64,000 nt of DNA from Szabonella alba. Its GTDB lineage: Bacteria > Pseudomonadota > Alphaproteobacteria > Rhodobacterales > Rhodobacteraceae. The translations under genes were made by a program, and so were the position numbers. The DNA lies in assembly GCF_016765775.1 (NCBI RefSeq), contig NZ_JAESVN010000008.1:1-64000 (forward strand), read 5' to 3'. Of this stretch, positions 15,798-24,244 are shown one piece after another (position 1 is the stretch's first letter; every line of letters starts with the position of its first letter). Below the pieces are notes generated by a model. It saw nothing but the letters and a program-made list of their open reading frames with translations. It ran no database searches and had not been told where the DNA came from.

Positions 15798-16298
15798 ATG
15801 ACCCTCTTCCTGCGTTTCGAGCGGCTGACCACGGGCCTTGCAACAATTCTGTCGATCACCTTCCTGCTGATCGCCGCAGCCCTTGCGATCTATCAGGTTT
15901 CGGCCCGTTTCATCTTTGGCAACCCCTCGACATGGTCCGAGGTCATTTCCCGCTCTGCCATGATCTGGGCGGTCTTTCTAGGCGTGGCCCCTGCGGTGCG
16001 TGAGGGCGCGATGATCGTGGTCGAGATCGTGCAGCGATCCCTGCCCGCGCGGCTGGGGATGGCTCTGCATCTTTTCGCCTCGTTCCTCAGCTTCGTCTTC
16101 TTTGCAATCCTGTTCTGGCAGGGCTGGGCGATGACCGAACGGGTCGCACGGCAGAAACTGGCCGCGCTGGATGTGTCCATCGGCTGGGCCTACGCGGCAC
16201 TGCCTGTAGGATCGGCCTTCATCCTGATCGCCGTGGTGGCAAGCGCGATCCGCGCGACGCAAGGCGAATGGGCCGAACGGGCGGAGGTGGTCCAGTGA
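15798..16298 (+). CDS. dctQ: TRAP transporter small permease DctQ
   Basis: The 166-residue membrane protein has four predicted transmembrane helices and the DctQ motif around FGNPSTWSEVISRSAMIW. It is the small integral subunit that pairs with DctM. The ATG at 15798 is supported by AGGAG seven bases upstream; an earlier in-frame ATG has none. Its stop overlaps the GTG start of dctM. Confidence 0.9.
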   Translation: MTLFLRFERLTTGLATILSITFLLIAAALAIYQVSARFIFGNPSTWSEVISRSAMIWAVFLGVAPAVREGAMIVVEIVQRSLPARLGMALHLFASFLSFVFFAILFWQGWAMTERVARQKLAALDVSIGWAYAALPVGSAFILIAVVASAIRATQGEWAERAEVVQ

Positions 16299-17581
16299 AC
16301 ACCGCCCTTGCGCTTTCGCTTCTGATCTTCTTCATCATCGGCGTGCCGATTGCCGTGGCCATTGGCCTTGCCTCGATCATCGGGATCGAGGTTCAGGGCC
16401 GCCTGCCCATGCTGATTGTCGCGCAACGCATGTTCACGGGTCTGGACAGCTATCCGCTGATGGCGATTCCGCTGTTCATCCTTGCGGGCAACCTGATGTC
16501 GGCGGGGGGAATTTCCCACCGGCTGGTCGAGCTTGCCAAATCCATCGTCGGTGGCATTCAGGGCGGGCTTGCGGCCTCCTGCGTGCTGACCTGCATGCTC
16601 TTCGCCTCGGTCTCGGGGTCATCAGTTGCCACAACCTTTGCCATCGGGGCAATCCTGATCCCCGCCATGGTGCGGCAGGGCTATCCGGCGCCGCTTGCCG
16701 CCTCGGTGCAGGCCAGTTCGGCCGAGCTTGGCGTGCTGATCCCGCCTTCAATCCCGCTGATCCTGTATGGCGTCTCGACCGAAACCTCGATCGGGCAACT
16801 GTTCCTTGCCGGTATCGGGCCGGGCTTTCTGGTCGCCGGCGCGCTGATGGCGCTGGTGCTCATCCTTTGCCGTATCAAGGGTATCGGCAAGATGGACGGA
16901 ATCGACCGGCCGCGCCTTTTGCCCTCATTCATCGCGGCACTGCCTGCGATGCTGGTGCCGGTCGTCATTCTGGGCGGCATCTATTCGGGCATTTTCACCC
17001 CGACCGAGGCGAGCGCGATGGCAGTGGTCTGCGCGGTGGTGGTGGGGATGCTGTTCTACAAGGAACTGAAGTTCCGCGACCTGCCGGGCATCCTGAAACA
17101 GACAATGCTGGCAACCTCGGCAATAATGCTGATCATCTCGGCAGCGGCCCTGTTTTCCTTCCTGATCGCACGGTCTGGTCTGCCGAATGAAGTGGCAGCA
17201 TGGTTCAAGGACATGTTCGAATCCCGCATCGCCTTTCTGCTGGCGGTGAATATCCTGCTGCTGATGGTGGGCATGTTCATCGAGACATCGGCGGCAATTC
17301 TGGTGCTGGCGCCGATCCTGACGCCGATTGCCATCGCTTACGGTGTCGATCCGGTGCATTTCGGCCTGATCATCGTGGTCAATCTTGCGCTTGGCATGAT
17401 TACCCCGCCCCTCGGCGTGAACCTTTTCGCCGCCTGCACCGTGGCCCGCCTGCCGGTGGAGCGGATCATCCCGCAACTCTTGTGGTTCGTGCTGACGGTC
17501 TTTGCCGCGCTGATGGTCGTGACCTATGTTCCGGCAATCTCGCTCTGGCCGATGCAGATGATCATGGGGATCGGGCCGTAA
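16295..17581 (+). CDS. dctM: TRAP transporter large permease DctM
   Basis: The 428-residue protein is strongly hydrophobic (about 12 helices) and carries DctM landmarks such as SSAELGVLIPPSIPLILYG and NLALGMITPPLGVN. It uses the sodium gradient to move substrate delivered by DctP. The GTG at 16295 overlaps the dctQ TGA (GTGA) and has GGAGG upstream. A strong terminator follows at 17611. Confidence 0.93.
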   Translation: MNTALALSLLIFFIIGVPIAVAIGLASIIGIEVQGRLPMLIVAQRMFTGLDSYPLMAIPLFILAGNLMSAGGISHRLVELAKSIVGGIQGGLAASCVLTCMLFASVSGSSVATTFAIGAILIPAMVRQGYPAPLAASVQASSAELGVLIPPSIPLILYGVSTETSIGQLFLAGIGPGFLVAGALMALVLILCRIKGIGKMDGIDRPRLLPSFIAALPAMLVPVVILGGIYSGIFTPTEASAMAVVCAVVVGMLFYKELKFRDLPGILKQTMLATSAIMLIISAAALFSFLIARSGLPNEVAAWFKDMFESRIAFLLAVNILLLMVGMFIETSAAILVLAPILTPIAIAYGVDPVHFGLIIVVNLALGMITPPLGVNLFAACTVARLPVERIIPQLLWFVLTVFAALMVVTYVPAISLWPMQMIMGIGP

Positions 17582-17608
17582 CCGGTCATGGGATAGTTCG
17601 AAAATGTC

Positions 17609-17640
17609 AAAAGGGGCGGGAAAAACCCGCCCCTTTTTCT
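17609..17640. terminator. Rho-independent terminator shared by dctM and the convergent dehydrogenase gene
   Basis: The stem GGGGCGGG (17613-17620) pairs with CCCGCCCC (17626-17633) around an A5 loop. Flanking A and T runs give a U-tract on both strands, so it can act bidirectionally. Confidence 0.92.
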
Positions 17641-17659
17641 TGTCCTCACCGGTTCGTGG

Positions 17660-18550
17660 TCAGGATTTCGATGGTTTGCCACCCAGAAGGGATGAGGTTT
17701 CCGACAGGAACCGCGCCGAATGGCCCGCCTCCATAAGCCCCGCCAGTGTTGTCAGAACCCCCGTTGCAACCCCGGCCGAAGCACCCTGATCCGCAGCAAG
17801 CTGCCCGTAATAGGACAGATCCTTATGCGCATTCGCGACCGAGAAGCGCAGCCGCGACGTGTCGCCTTCCAGCAGATAGGGCGACACCCGGTCCAGTCCC
17901 GCGCCATAGCCGCCGCCCTTTTTCAGCACATCGACCAGAACCTCGGGCGCAATCCCGCTGGCGCTGGCACAGGCCGCCGCCTCGGAAATCAGCAGGACCG
18001 AGCCCAGCGACACAAAGTTGTGCAGCAGTTTCAGCGTATGGCCCGCCCCGACGCCGCCCGCGTGAAAACGGTTCTCGGAAAAGGTTTCCAGCAGCGGTTC
18101 CATCTCGGCATACAGCGCGGGATCGGCCCCGATCAGCAGGTTCAGACGCCCCTCGGCCGCCTCAAGCGGGGTGCGCGTCATCGCGGCATCCATGAAGCGG
18201 CTGCCTGCGGCGGCAACCTTCGCGCCGATCGCCTCGGTCGAGGCGGGAATGGCGGTGGAACAGTCGATCACGACCGACCCGGGGCGCAGCGCCTCCAGCA
18301 CGCCGCCTGCCCCCAGCATCACCGCCTCGACCTGAGGCGAGCCGTTGAGACAGAGGATCATCACATCCGAGGCGCGTGCCAGTTCCGCCCGGTCATCAAA
18401 GCGCCGCGCTCCCATCGCCTCAAGATCCGCGACGGGCTGATTGCCCTCATGATGCAGGAAATTCACCTGCCAGCCCTTGCGGGCGATATTGCTGGCGATG
18501 CCATGCCCCATCAGGCCGACGCCGATGATCCCGATTGTCTTATCCGTCAT
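17660..18550 (-). CDS. 3-hydroxyisobutyrate dehydrogenase-family NAD(P)-dependent oxidoreductase
   Basis: This 296-residue beta-hydroxyacid dehydrogenase has the Rossmann motif IGIIGVGLMGHGIASN and the catalytic lysine in GAGHTLKLLHN. The usual substrate loop DAPVSGG reads DAAMTRTP here, so it is not a standard tartronate-semialdehyde reductase and its substrate is open. The ATG at 18550 overlaps the stop of the upstream dehydrogenase (ATGA). The pair faces the GntR-ALDH unit and is probably a sugar-acid catabolic operon. Confidence 0.83.
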   Translation of the reverse strand: MTDKTIGIIGVGLMGHGIASNIARKGWQVNFLHHEGNQPVADLEAMGARRFDDRAELARASDVMILCLNGSPQVEAVMLGAGGVLEALRPGSVVIDCSTAIPASTEAIGAKVAAAGSRFMDAAMTRTPLEAAEGRLNLLIGADPALYAEMEPLLETFSENRFHAGGVGAGHTLKLLHNFVSLGSVLLISEAAACASASGIAPEVLVDVLKKGGGYGAGLDRVSPYLLEGDTSRLRFSVANAHKDLSYYGQLAADQGASAGVATGVLTTLAGLMEAGHSARFLSETSSLLGGKPSKS

Positions 18551-19650
18551 TTTGTCTTGTCCTCCTCCGACAGGGCCCGGCAGATCGCCTCGGCCATCGC
18601 ATTGCATCCCGTCTGCCCGCCCAGATCGCGCGGCACATGATCCCCTTTGGCCAGCACCCGGCCCACGGCGGCCTCAACCCGGTCGCCCGCCTGCCGCAGA
18701 TCCGCGTCCTCATGCCGGTCGGCCAGCCAGTGCAGCATCATTGCGCCCGACAGGATCGTGGCCAGCGGGCTGGCGGCATCCTGCCCGGCAATATCGGGCG
18801 CCGATCCATGCGCGCCCTGAAACAGGGCATGGCTGTCCCCGATCTCGGCCGAGGGGGAAATGCCCATCCCGCCGACCGTGGCCGCGCCCAGATCGGAAAT
18901 GATATCGCCGAACATGTTTTCGGCTACGATCACGTCATAGAAATCCGGCCGTTTCACCATATGAACGGTGATCGCATCAGCATAGGCATAGTCGATCTCG
19001 ACCCCCGGATAATCGCCATGCACCTCATCGCAGACGGCGCGGAAAAACGCATAGCTGCGCAGGATGTTGGCCTTGTCACAGACCGTCACCCGGGCGCGGC
19101 CATCGCGGGGTGCGCCCTTGCGCCGCTGCGCCAGATCAAAGGCAAAGCGCGCCACGCGCTCGGTGCCCTTGCGCGTCACGACCAGCGTATCGGTCGCCAT
19201 CTCACCGCGCAGCAGCACACCCGCCCCCCGGCTGGCATAAAGCCCTTCGGTGTTTTCCCGCACCACGACATAGTCGATCCCGCCGCCGTCAAAATCGCGC
19301 AAGGGCGAGCGCACCCCGGGCCAAAGCCGGATCGGGCGCATATTGGCGTAAAGGTCCAGCCGGAACCGCAGGCGCAGATGCAGGTCATTGCCGACCTCGG
19401 TGCCGTCGGGATAATTGACCCCGGGCAGTCCCGCCGCACCATGCAGGATCGCATCCATGTCGCGGCAGGCGGCGAAGGTGTCATCGGGCAGCACCTCACC
19501 CGTGCGGCTGTAATGGCCAGCGCCGCCCGGCATGTCCTCAAATGTGATGCGGGACGCCCCCAGCGCCTCGGTCAGCACTTTCAGCGTTGCGGCGGTCACT
19601 TCCGGCCCGATGCCATCGCCTGCGATGGTGGCCACACGGTAAGATTTCAT
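18547..19650 (-). CDS. Isocitrate/isopropylmalate dehydrogenase-family protein, tartrate/malate dehydrogenase-like
   Basis: The 367-residue protein starts with YRVATIAGDGIGPEV and has the IPMDH-fold motifs RENTEGLYAS, the metal-binding region MFGDIISDLGA and HGSAPDIAGQ. It lies outside leucine or TCA gene contexts. Relatives oxidise D-malate, tartrate or related 2-hydroxy acids with NAD. GGGGAGG precedes the ATG. It is first in a two-gene operon with the downstream dehydrogenase. Confidence 0.82.
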   Translation of the reverse strand: MKSYRVATIAGDGIGPEVTAATLKVLTEALGASRITFEDMPGGAGHYSRTGEVLPDDTFAACRDMDAILHGAAGLPGVNYPDGTEVGNDLHLRLRFRLDLYANMRPIRLWPGVRSPLRDFDGGGIDYVVVRENTEGLYASRGAGVLLRGEMATDTLVVTRKGTERVARFAFDLAQRRKGAPRDGRARVTVCDKANILRSYAFFRAVCDEVHGDYPGVEIDYAYADAITVHMVKRPDFYDVIVAENMFGDIISDLGAATVGGMGISPSAEIGDSHALFQGAHGSAPDIAGQDAASPLATILSGAMMLHWLADRHEDADLRQAGDRVEAAVGRVLAKGDHVPRDLGGQTGCNAMAEAICRALSEEDKTK

Positions 19651-19698
19651 TCCGCCTCCCCTGCCGGGGCATGGGCCGCCGGTTTTTGCTTCCTATTT

Positions 19699-19718
19699 CG
19701 GATACGATACGATATCCG
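19699..19718. promoter_or_regulatory. GntR-type operator CGGATACGATACGATATCCG
   Basis: A 20-bp element with perfect 6-bp outer arms (CGGATA/TATCCG) lies between the divergent dehydrogenase operon (start 19650) and the GntR gene (start 19765). FCD-type GntR regulators bind GATAC-rich dyads of this kind. It is well placed to control both directions. Confidence 0.7.
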
Positions 19719-19764
19719 GCGTAGTGAGCCAACCCATCCGCGTCAAGCGGCAATCGAGCCAGTC

Positions 19765-20445
19765 ATGTCAGATACCCCCGTTCTTCAGCCCCTTGCCCCC
19801 CGCCATTCGCTGGGCGAGGAGGTACATGGCCTGTTGCTGGCGCGGCTCATGTCCTCAGTCATTCCGCCGGGTGAACGCATCGCCATCGACACGCTGGCCC
19901 GCGATCTGGGGGTTTCACAGACCCCGATCCGCGCGGCCCTGACCCGGCTTGAGGCCGAAGGTCTGGTCTTGCGGCGGCATAATGCGGGTTTCAGCGCAGC
20001 CCCCCTGCCCTCGGCCGAACGGACGCGGCAGCTTTATGAATTCCGCCTTCTGCTGGAACCCGAGGCCGCCGCCATGGCCACCCGCACCCGCCAGCCCGGA
20101 CTGCTGGAGGATCTGCGCGCCACCCTGACCGAGATGGAGGCGTCGCTGTCCGACATTGCCGCCGGTCAGGGCCGGTTCGCCCTTGCCGATCTGCGATTCC
20201 ATGACCGCGTGGCCAGCGGTTCGGGCAATGAGGTGATTGCCGAGGCGCTTGGCCGGTTGCGCCAGCCGATGCAGATGTTCCGACTGCGCTTTGCCCCCGA
20301 TGTGCAGGACCGCGCGATCCGCGAACACGGGCTGATCGTTGACCGGATGGCGGCGGGCGATGACCGGGGCGCCGCCGAGGCGATGCGCGCCCATATCGCC
20401 GAAGGCCAGCGCCGTTTCGAACCGTTCTACCGCGAATTGCGCTGA
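19765..20445 (+). CDS. GntR-family (FCD) transcriptional regulator
   Basis: The 226-residue regulator has a winged helix with IAIDTLARDLGVSQTPIRAALTRLEAEGL and an FCD domain with the metal-ligand pattern RFHDRVASGS..H. The ATG at 19765 gives the normal family length; a much longer open frame upstream is antisense to the dehydrogenase gene and is rejected. It lies beside a 20-bp dyad and just before an aldehyde dehydrogenase gene. It is probably the local regulator of this unit. Confidence 0.86.
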   Translation: MSDTPVLQPLAPRHSLGEEVHGLLLARLMSSVIPPGERIAIDTLARDLGVSQTPIRAALTRLEAEGLVLRRHNAGFSAAPLPSAERTRQLYEFRLLLEPEAAAMATRTRQPGLLEDLRATLTEMEASLSDIAAGQGRFALADLRFHDRVASGSGNEVIAEALGRLRQPMQMFRLRFAPDVQDRAIREHGLIVDRMAAGDDRGAAEAMRAHIAEGQRRFEPFYRELR

Positions 20446-20526
20446 CTTCTGCATCCCCGCGTTTCCCCTTCACGGCGCGCTTTGGCCCTGCCCGCGGCGC
20501 CCGACAGTCCCCGAAAGGATTTCACG

Positions 20527-21981
20527 ATGACCGACCCGCAACTCTGGTTTGATCCCACGCAGATCTTTATCGGCGGCGCATGGCGTCCCGTCACCGGCGG
20601 CGGGCGGATCGCGGTGATCGACCCCTCGACCGGCGCGCAGATTGCTGAAATCGGGCGGGGCACGACCGCTGATATAGACGCGGCGGTGGCTGCGGCCGAA
20701 ACGGCACGGGCCGGGGACTGGGGCCGCATGACAGCGCTGGATCGCGGGCGGCTGCTGATGCGGTTGCGCGAACTTGTGCTGGACCGTGCCGAGGATCTGG
20801 CACGACTGGAATGTCTGGACGTGGGCAAGCCCATCGGTCAGGCCCGCAATGATGTCACAGCACTGGCCCGCTATCTGGAATTCTATGCCGGGGCGGCGGA
20901 CAAGCTGCATGGCGAAACCCTGCCCTATCAGGCGGGCCATACCGTGCTGACCCTGCGCGAACCCCATGGCGTGACCGGCCATATCGTGCCCTGGAACTAT
21001 CCGATGCAGATTGTCGGGCGGTCGGTCGGCGCGGCGCTGGCCACCGGCAATGCCTGCGTGCTGAAACCGGCCGAGGATGCGTCCCTGACCGCGCTGGCGC
21101 TGGCCGATCTGGCATCACAGGCGGGGTTCCCTGCCGGGGGTTTCAATGTCGTCACCGGCTATGGCGCCGAGGTGGGGGCGGCGCTGGCCGGTCATCCGGG
21201 CGTGCATCATGTGTCCTTTACCGGATCGGTCGGCGTCGGGCAGGCGATTCAGGTCGCCGCCGCGCGCCATGTCGTGCCGGTCACGCTGGAACTGGGCGGC
21301 AAGTCGCCGCATATCGTCTTTGACGACGTGGATCTTGAGGCCGCTTTGCCCACGCTGGTCGGGGCCTGCATGCAGGCGGCGGGGCAGACCTGTTCGGCAG
21401 CATCACGCGTGCTGATCCAGCGCAGCATCTATGACCGGGTGATCGAGGCCATGGCCCGTGTCTATCGCGACCTGCGCGTCGGCCCGGCCATGACCGATCC
21501 GCAGGTCGGCCCACTGGTCTCGGCCCGGCAGAAGGCCGGGGTGGAACGCTTCCTTGCCATGGGCTCCGATCTGACCATCGCGGCGCAGGGCAGCCTTGCC
21601 GAGGACGCCCCTGCATCGGGCAATTATGTCCTGCCGACCCTGTTCCGCGATGTGCCCCCCGATCACCCGCTGGCACAGCAGGAGATTTTCGGACCCGTTC
21701 AGGTCGCCATTCCCTTTGAGGATGAGGCCGAGGCCATCGCAATTGCCAATGGCACCGAATACGGGTTGGTCGCCGGGGTCTGGACCCGCGATGGCGCAAG
21801 GCAGTTCCGCATGGCCCATGCGCTGAATGCCGGGCAGGTCTTCATCAACAATTACGGCGCGGGCGGCGGGATCGAACTGCCCTTTGGCGGCACCGGAAAA
21901 TCGGGCCATGGCCGCGAAAAGGGGTTTGAGGCGCTATACGGCTTCACCCGGCTGAAAACCATCACACTGAAACACGGCTAA
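20527..21981 (+). CDS. NAD(P)-dependent aldehyde dehydrogenase (betaine-aldehyde dehydrogenase-like)
   Basis: The 484-residue enzyme has the full ALDH set: the cofactor lysine in VLKPAEDAS, the glutamate in LELGGKSP, the nucleophilic cysteine in AGQTCSAASRV, and EIFGPV near the C-terminus. It oxidises an aldehyde to an acid. Gene context with sugar-acid dehydrogenases suggests a C2-C4 aldehyde such as glycolaldehyde. GAAAGGA precedes the ATG at 20527. It follows the GntR gene in the same direction and is probably controlled by it. Confidence 0.88.
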   Translation: MTDPQLWFDPTQIFIGGAWRPVTGGGRIAVIDPSTGAQIAEIGRGTTADIDAAVAAAETARAGDWGRMTALDRGRLLMRLRELVLDRAEDLARLECLDVGKPIGQARNDVTALARYLEFYAGAADKLHGETLPYQAGHTVLTLREPHGVTGHIVPWNYPMQIVGRSVGAALATGNACVLKPAEDASLTALALADLASQAGFPAGGFNVVTGYGAEVGAALAGHPGVHHVSFTGSVGVGQAIQVAAARHVVPVTLELGGKSPHIVFDDVDLEAALPTLVGACMQAAGQTCSAASRVLIQRSIYDRVIEAMARVYRDLRVGPAMTDPQVGPLVSARQKAGVERFLAMGSDLTIAAQGSLAEDAPASGNYVLPTLFRDVPPDHPLAQQEIFGPVQVAIPFEDEAEAIAIANGTEYGLVAGVWTRDGARQFRMAHALNAGQVFINNYGAGGGIELPFGGTGKSGHGREKGFEALYGFTRLKTITLKHG

Positions 21982-22040
21982 GGCGCCGGAAACCCCTCCG
22001 CGACAAACAACGCGGGAATCAGCCGCGCTGCGTTTTTCTG

Positions 22041-22092
22041 TTCGGAAATATCCTCGGGAGGGGTCCGGGGAGGGCAGACAGCCCTCCCCGGC
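22041..22092. repeat. Interspersed REP-like element, copy 1 (hairpin GGGGAGGGC/GCCCTCCCC)
   Basis: The sequence TTCGGAAATATCCTCGGGAG is followed by a strong hairpin (22067-22075 with 22081-22089). It shares the GAAATATCC core with the long inverted repeat at 45973-46056. It lies after the ALDH gene and may act as a terminator. Confidence 0.6.
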
Positions 22093-22158
22093 GCGGTCAA
22101 CCCAGCCGCACGGCCTGTTGTGGTCGCGCGCTTTCGGAACTCGCAACGGGGCGGGCGT

Positions 22159-24234
22159 TCAGCCCGCCGCCTTCGCGCCCCCGCGACGCCCCTCGATCAG
22201 CCATGCGCCGATGGCAAGGCTTGCGGCCATCAGCAGCCAGAGCCATGCGGGCAGTAACGCACCCACGCGGATATCCTGCGTGACATAGGCCCCGCGCGGG
22301 GTGATCCCGATCCAGCCCCGGCCTGATGCAACCCGCCCTTCGGCAACACGCCGGATATCGGGTGCCCCGTCCTCGATCCGCAGGATGCCGCCACGCGTTT
22401 CCGCGACCGTCTCGGCCAGTTTGTCGCCCGAGGCGATGGTTTCTTCAAATTCCCGGGGGGCTGAGGGGCCAAGCGCGATGACACGTGTCAGATCGCCCTG
22501 TTCCAGCCGGTAAAGCCCCATTTCCGGCGCGTCCCATTGCGCGCTGTAGCGCCCGGGGGACGCCTCGGGCAGGTCCAGCACGGTTTCGGTCCCGTCCGGA
22601 TGGGTGATCGTCACCGGGCCGGGATCCTCGCCGATGGTGCGGCGCGTCACGGTCATGCGCTGGCCCGAGGCGCTGGCCGACAGGGCCTCTTCCTCAAGCT
22701 CGGGTTCCTTCATCATCCAATGGGCCAGACGGCGCAGCAGTTCCAGTTGCGGCCCGCCCCCCTCATAGCCCCGGCCCCAAAGCCACATATGGTCCGAGGC
22801 CATGACGGCCACGCGCCCCTCTCCCACCCGGTCCAGCACCAGCAGCGGCTGACCATCGACGCCCGACATCACCGCCTGCCCGCCGGTCTGGCGGATGCCG
22901 ATATGGCGGAACCAGCGGCCCCAGCCCTCGGCCGGGGCCAGATCCTCCAGCCCCTCGGTCACCGGATGGCGTTGGCCCAGTTCGGTCAGTTCCGGGCGGA
23001 AGCCCTGTTCATAGACGCGGCTGGTCGCATCGACCGGCATGATATCGCCAAGGGCCGAGCGCCACAGACTGTCGGCCCCGCCAAACTCCGGCCCGGCTGC
23101 GACCAGAACCGTGCCCCCCCGGCGCACGTAATCGCTGACATTGTGCAGATAACTTTGCGGCAGGATGCCGCGCAGCCGGTAGCGGTCAAAGACGATCAGA
23201 TCGAATTCCTCGATCTTCTCGACGAACAGTTCGCGCGTCGGAAAGGCGATCAGCGACAGTTCCGAAACCGGGATGCCGTCCTGTTTTTCCGGCGGGCGCA
23301 GAATGGTGAAATGCACCAGATCCACCGAAGGATCGGATTTCAGAAGGTTCCGCCAGACCCGTTCACCGGCATGGGGTTCGCCCGAGACCAGCAGCACCCG
23401 CAGCCGGTCACGCACGCCGTTGATCTGCACCACGGCGGCATTGTTGCGGTCGGTCAGTTCGCCCTCCCCCACCGCGACCTGAAACTGCAGCACATTGATG
23501 CCACCATGCGGCAGGGTCACGGGCAGTTCCAGATCCTCTCCCACCGGCACGGTAAAGACCTGCGGATCCTCCCCGTCGATGGCAATGGACAACTGCGCCG
23601 ATCCGGCCAGCCCTTCGGGCACGCGGCCCTGATCATCAACGCGCAGGCGCAGGGTGACGGGTTCGCCTAGAATGGCAAAGGCGGGCGCATTGGTGACGAC
23701 AAGGCGTCGGTCCCAGTCGGCGGCGCGTCCGGTCAGCAGCACATGCAGGGGGGCGGGCATGTCGGGGGCAAGCCCCATGTCATGCGCCTGCCCGTCGGTG
23801 ATCAGGATCGCCCCGGCCACCCGCGCGCGGGGTTCCTCGGCCAGCGCCTCGGCCAGCGCGGTCATCAGTTGCGTGCCCAGATCACCCTCCCCGTCGCCCA
23901 GCCGGACGATGCGCAGTTCGGTATCGGGCAGCGCCGCCACCTCGGCCCGCACCCGCGCCAGCGCGGCCTCGCTTTGCGCGGGACGGTCGCTGATGCGCTG
24001 GCTGGCGCTGTCATCGACCACGGCAATCACGATATCGGAGAGCGGATCGCGGTCCTCGCGCTGCAGGGACGGATTGGCCAGCGCCACCAGCAGCACCGCC
24101 AGCGCCGCGCCGCGCAGCCACCAGCCCGACAGGCCCCGCCACAGCGCCAGCACGGCCGCCATCAGCGCGACGCCCGCCAGTGCATAAAGCACGGCCAGCG
24201 GGATCAGGGGATCAAGGATCAGCGTTCCGGTCAT
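22159..24234 (-). CDS. Large membrane protein with vWA-like and glutamine-amidotransferase-like domains
   Basis: The 691-residue protein has two N-terminal transmembrane helices and a region with IVIAVVDDSASQR that resembles a von Willebrand A fold. A central class-I glutamine-amidotransferase-like domain (about 300-500; RGGTVLVAAGPEFGGADSLW) follows, and a C-terminal membrane helix ends the protein. It is the last gene of the MoxR-DUF58-DUF4159 operon. Such operons are widespread and their role is unclear; chaperone-like assembly of envelope or metal proteins is often proposed. The ATG at 24234 fits the domain start. Confidence 0.78.
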   Translation of the reverse strand: MTGTLILDPLIPLAVLYALAGVALMAAVLALWRGLSGWWLRGAALAVLLVALANPSLQREDRDPLSDIVIAVVDDSASQRISDRPAQSEAALARVRAEVAALPDTELRIVRLGDGEGDLGTQLMTALAEALAEEPRARVAGAILITDGQAHDMGLAPDMPAPLHVLLTGRAADWDRRLVVTNAPAFAILGEPVTLRLRVDDQGRVPEGLAGSAQLSIAIDGEDPQVFTVPVGEDLELPVTLPHGGINVLQFQVAVGEGELTDRNNAAVVQINGVRDRLRVLLVSGEPHAGERVWRNLLKSDPSVDLVHFTILRPPEKQDGIPVSELSLIAFPTRELFVEKIEEFDLIVFDRYRLRGILPQSYLHNVSDYVRRGGTVLVAAGPEFGGADSLWRSALGDIMPVDATSRVYEQGFRPELTELGQRHPVTEGLEDLAPAEGWGRWFRHIGIRQTGGQAVMSGVDGQPLLVLDRVGEGRVAVMASDHMWLWGRGYEGGGPQLELLRRLAHWMMKEPELEEEALSASASGQRMTVTRRTIGEDPGPVTITHPDGTETVLDLPEASPGRYSAQWDAPEMGLYRLEQGDLTRVIALGPSAPREFEETIASGDKLAETVAETRGGILRIEDGAPDIRRVAEGRVASGRGWIGITPRGAYVTQDIRVGALLPAWLWLLMAASLAIGAWLIEGRRGGAKAAG

Positions 24235-24244
24235 CGGACTTCCT

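Noticed and set aside
18535-19764. N-terminal extension of the GntR gene over 400 codons
   Set aside because: It is antisense to the dehydrogenase gene; the GntR fold starts at the ATG at 19765.
22136-22159. GGAAC-N15-CGTT near the end of the vWA-type gene
   Set aside because: Spacing 15 is outside the EcfG range, and it points antisense into the gene with no start codon downstream.
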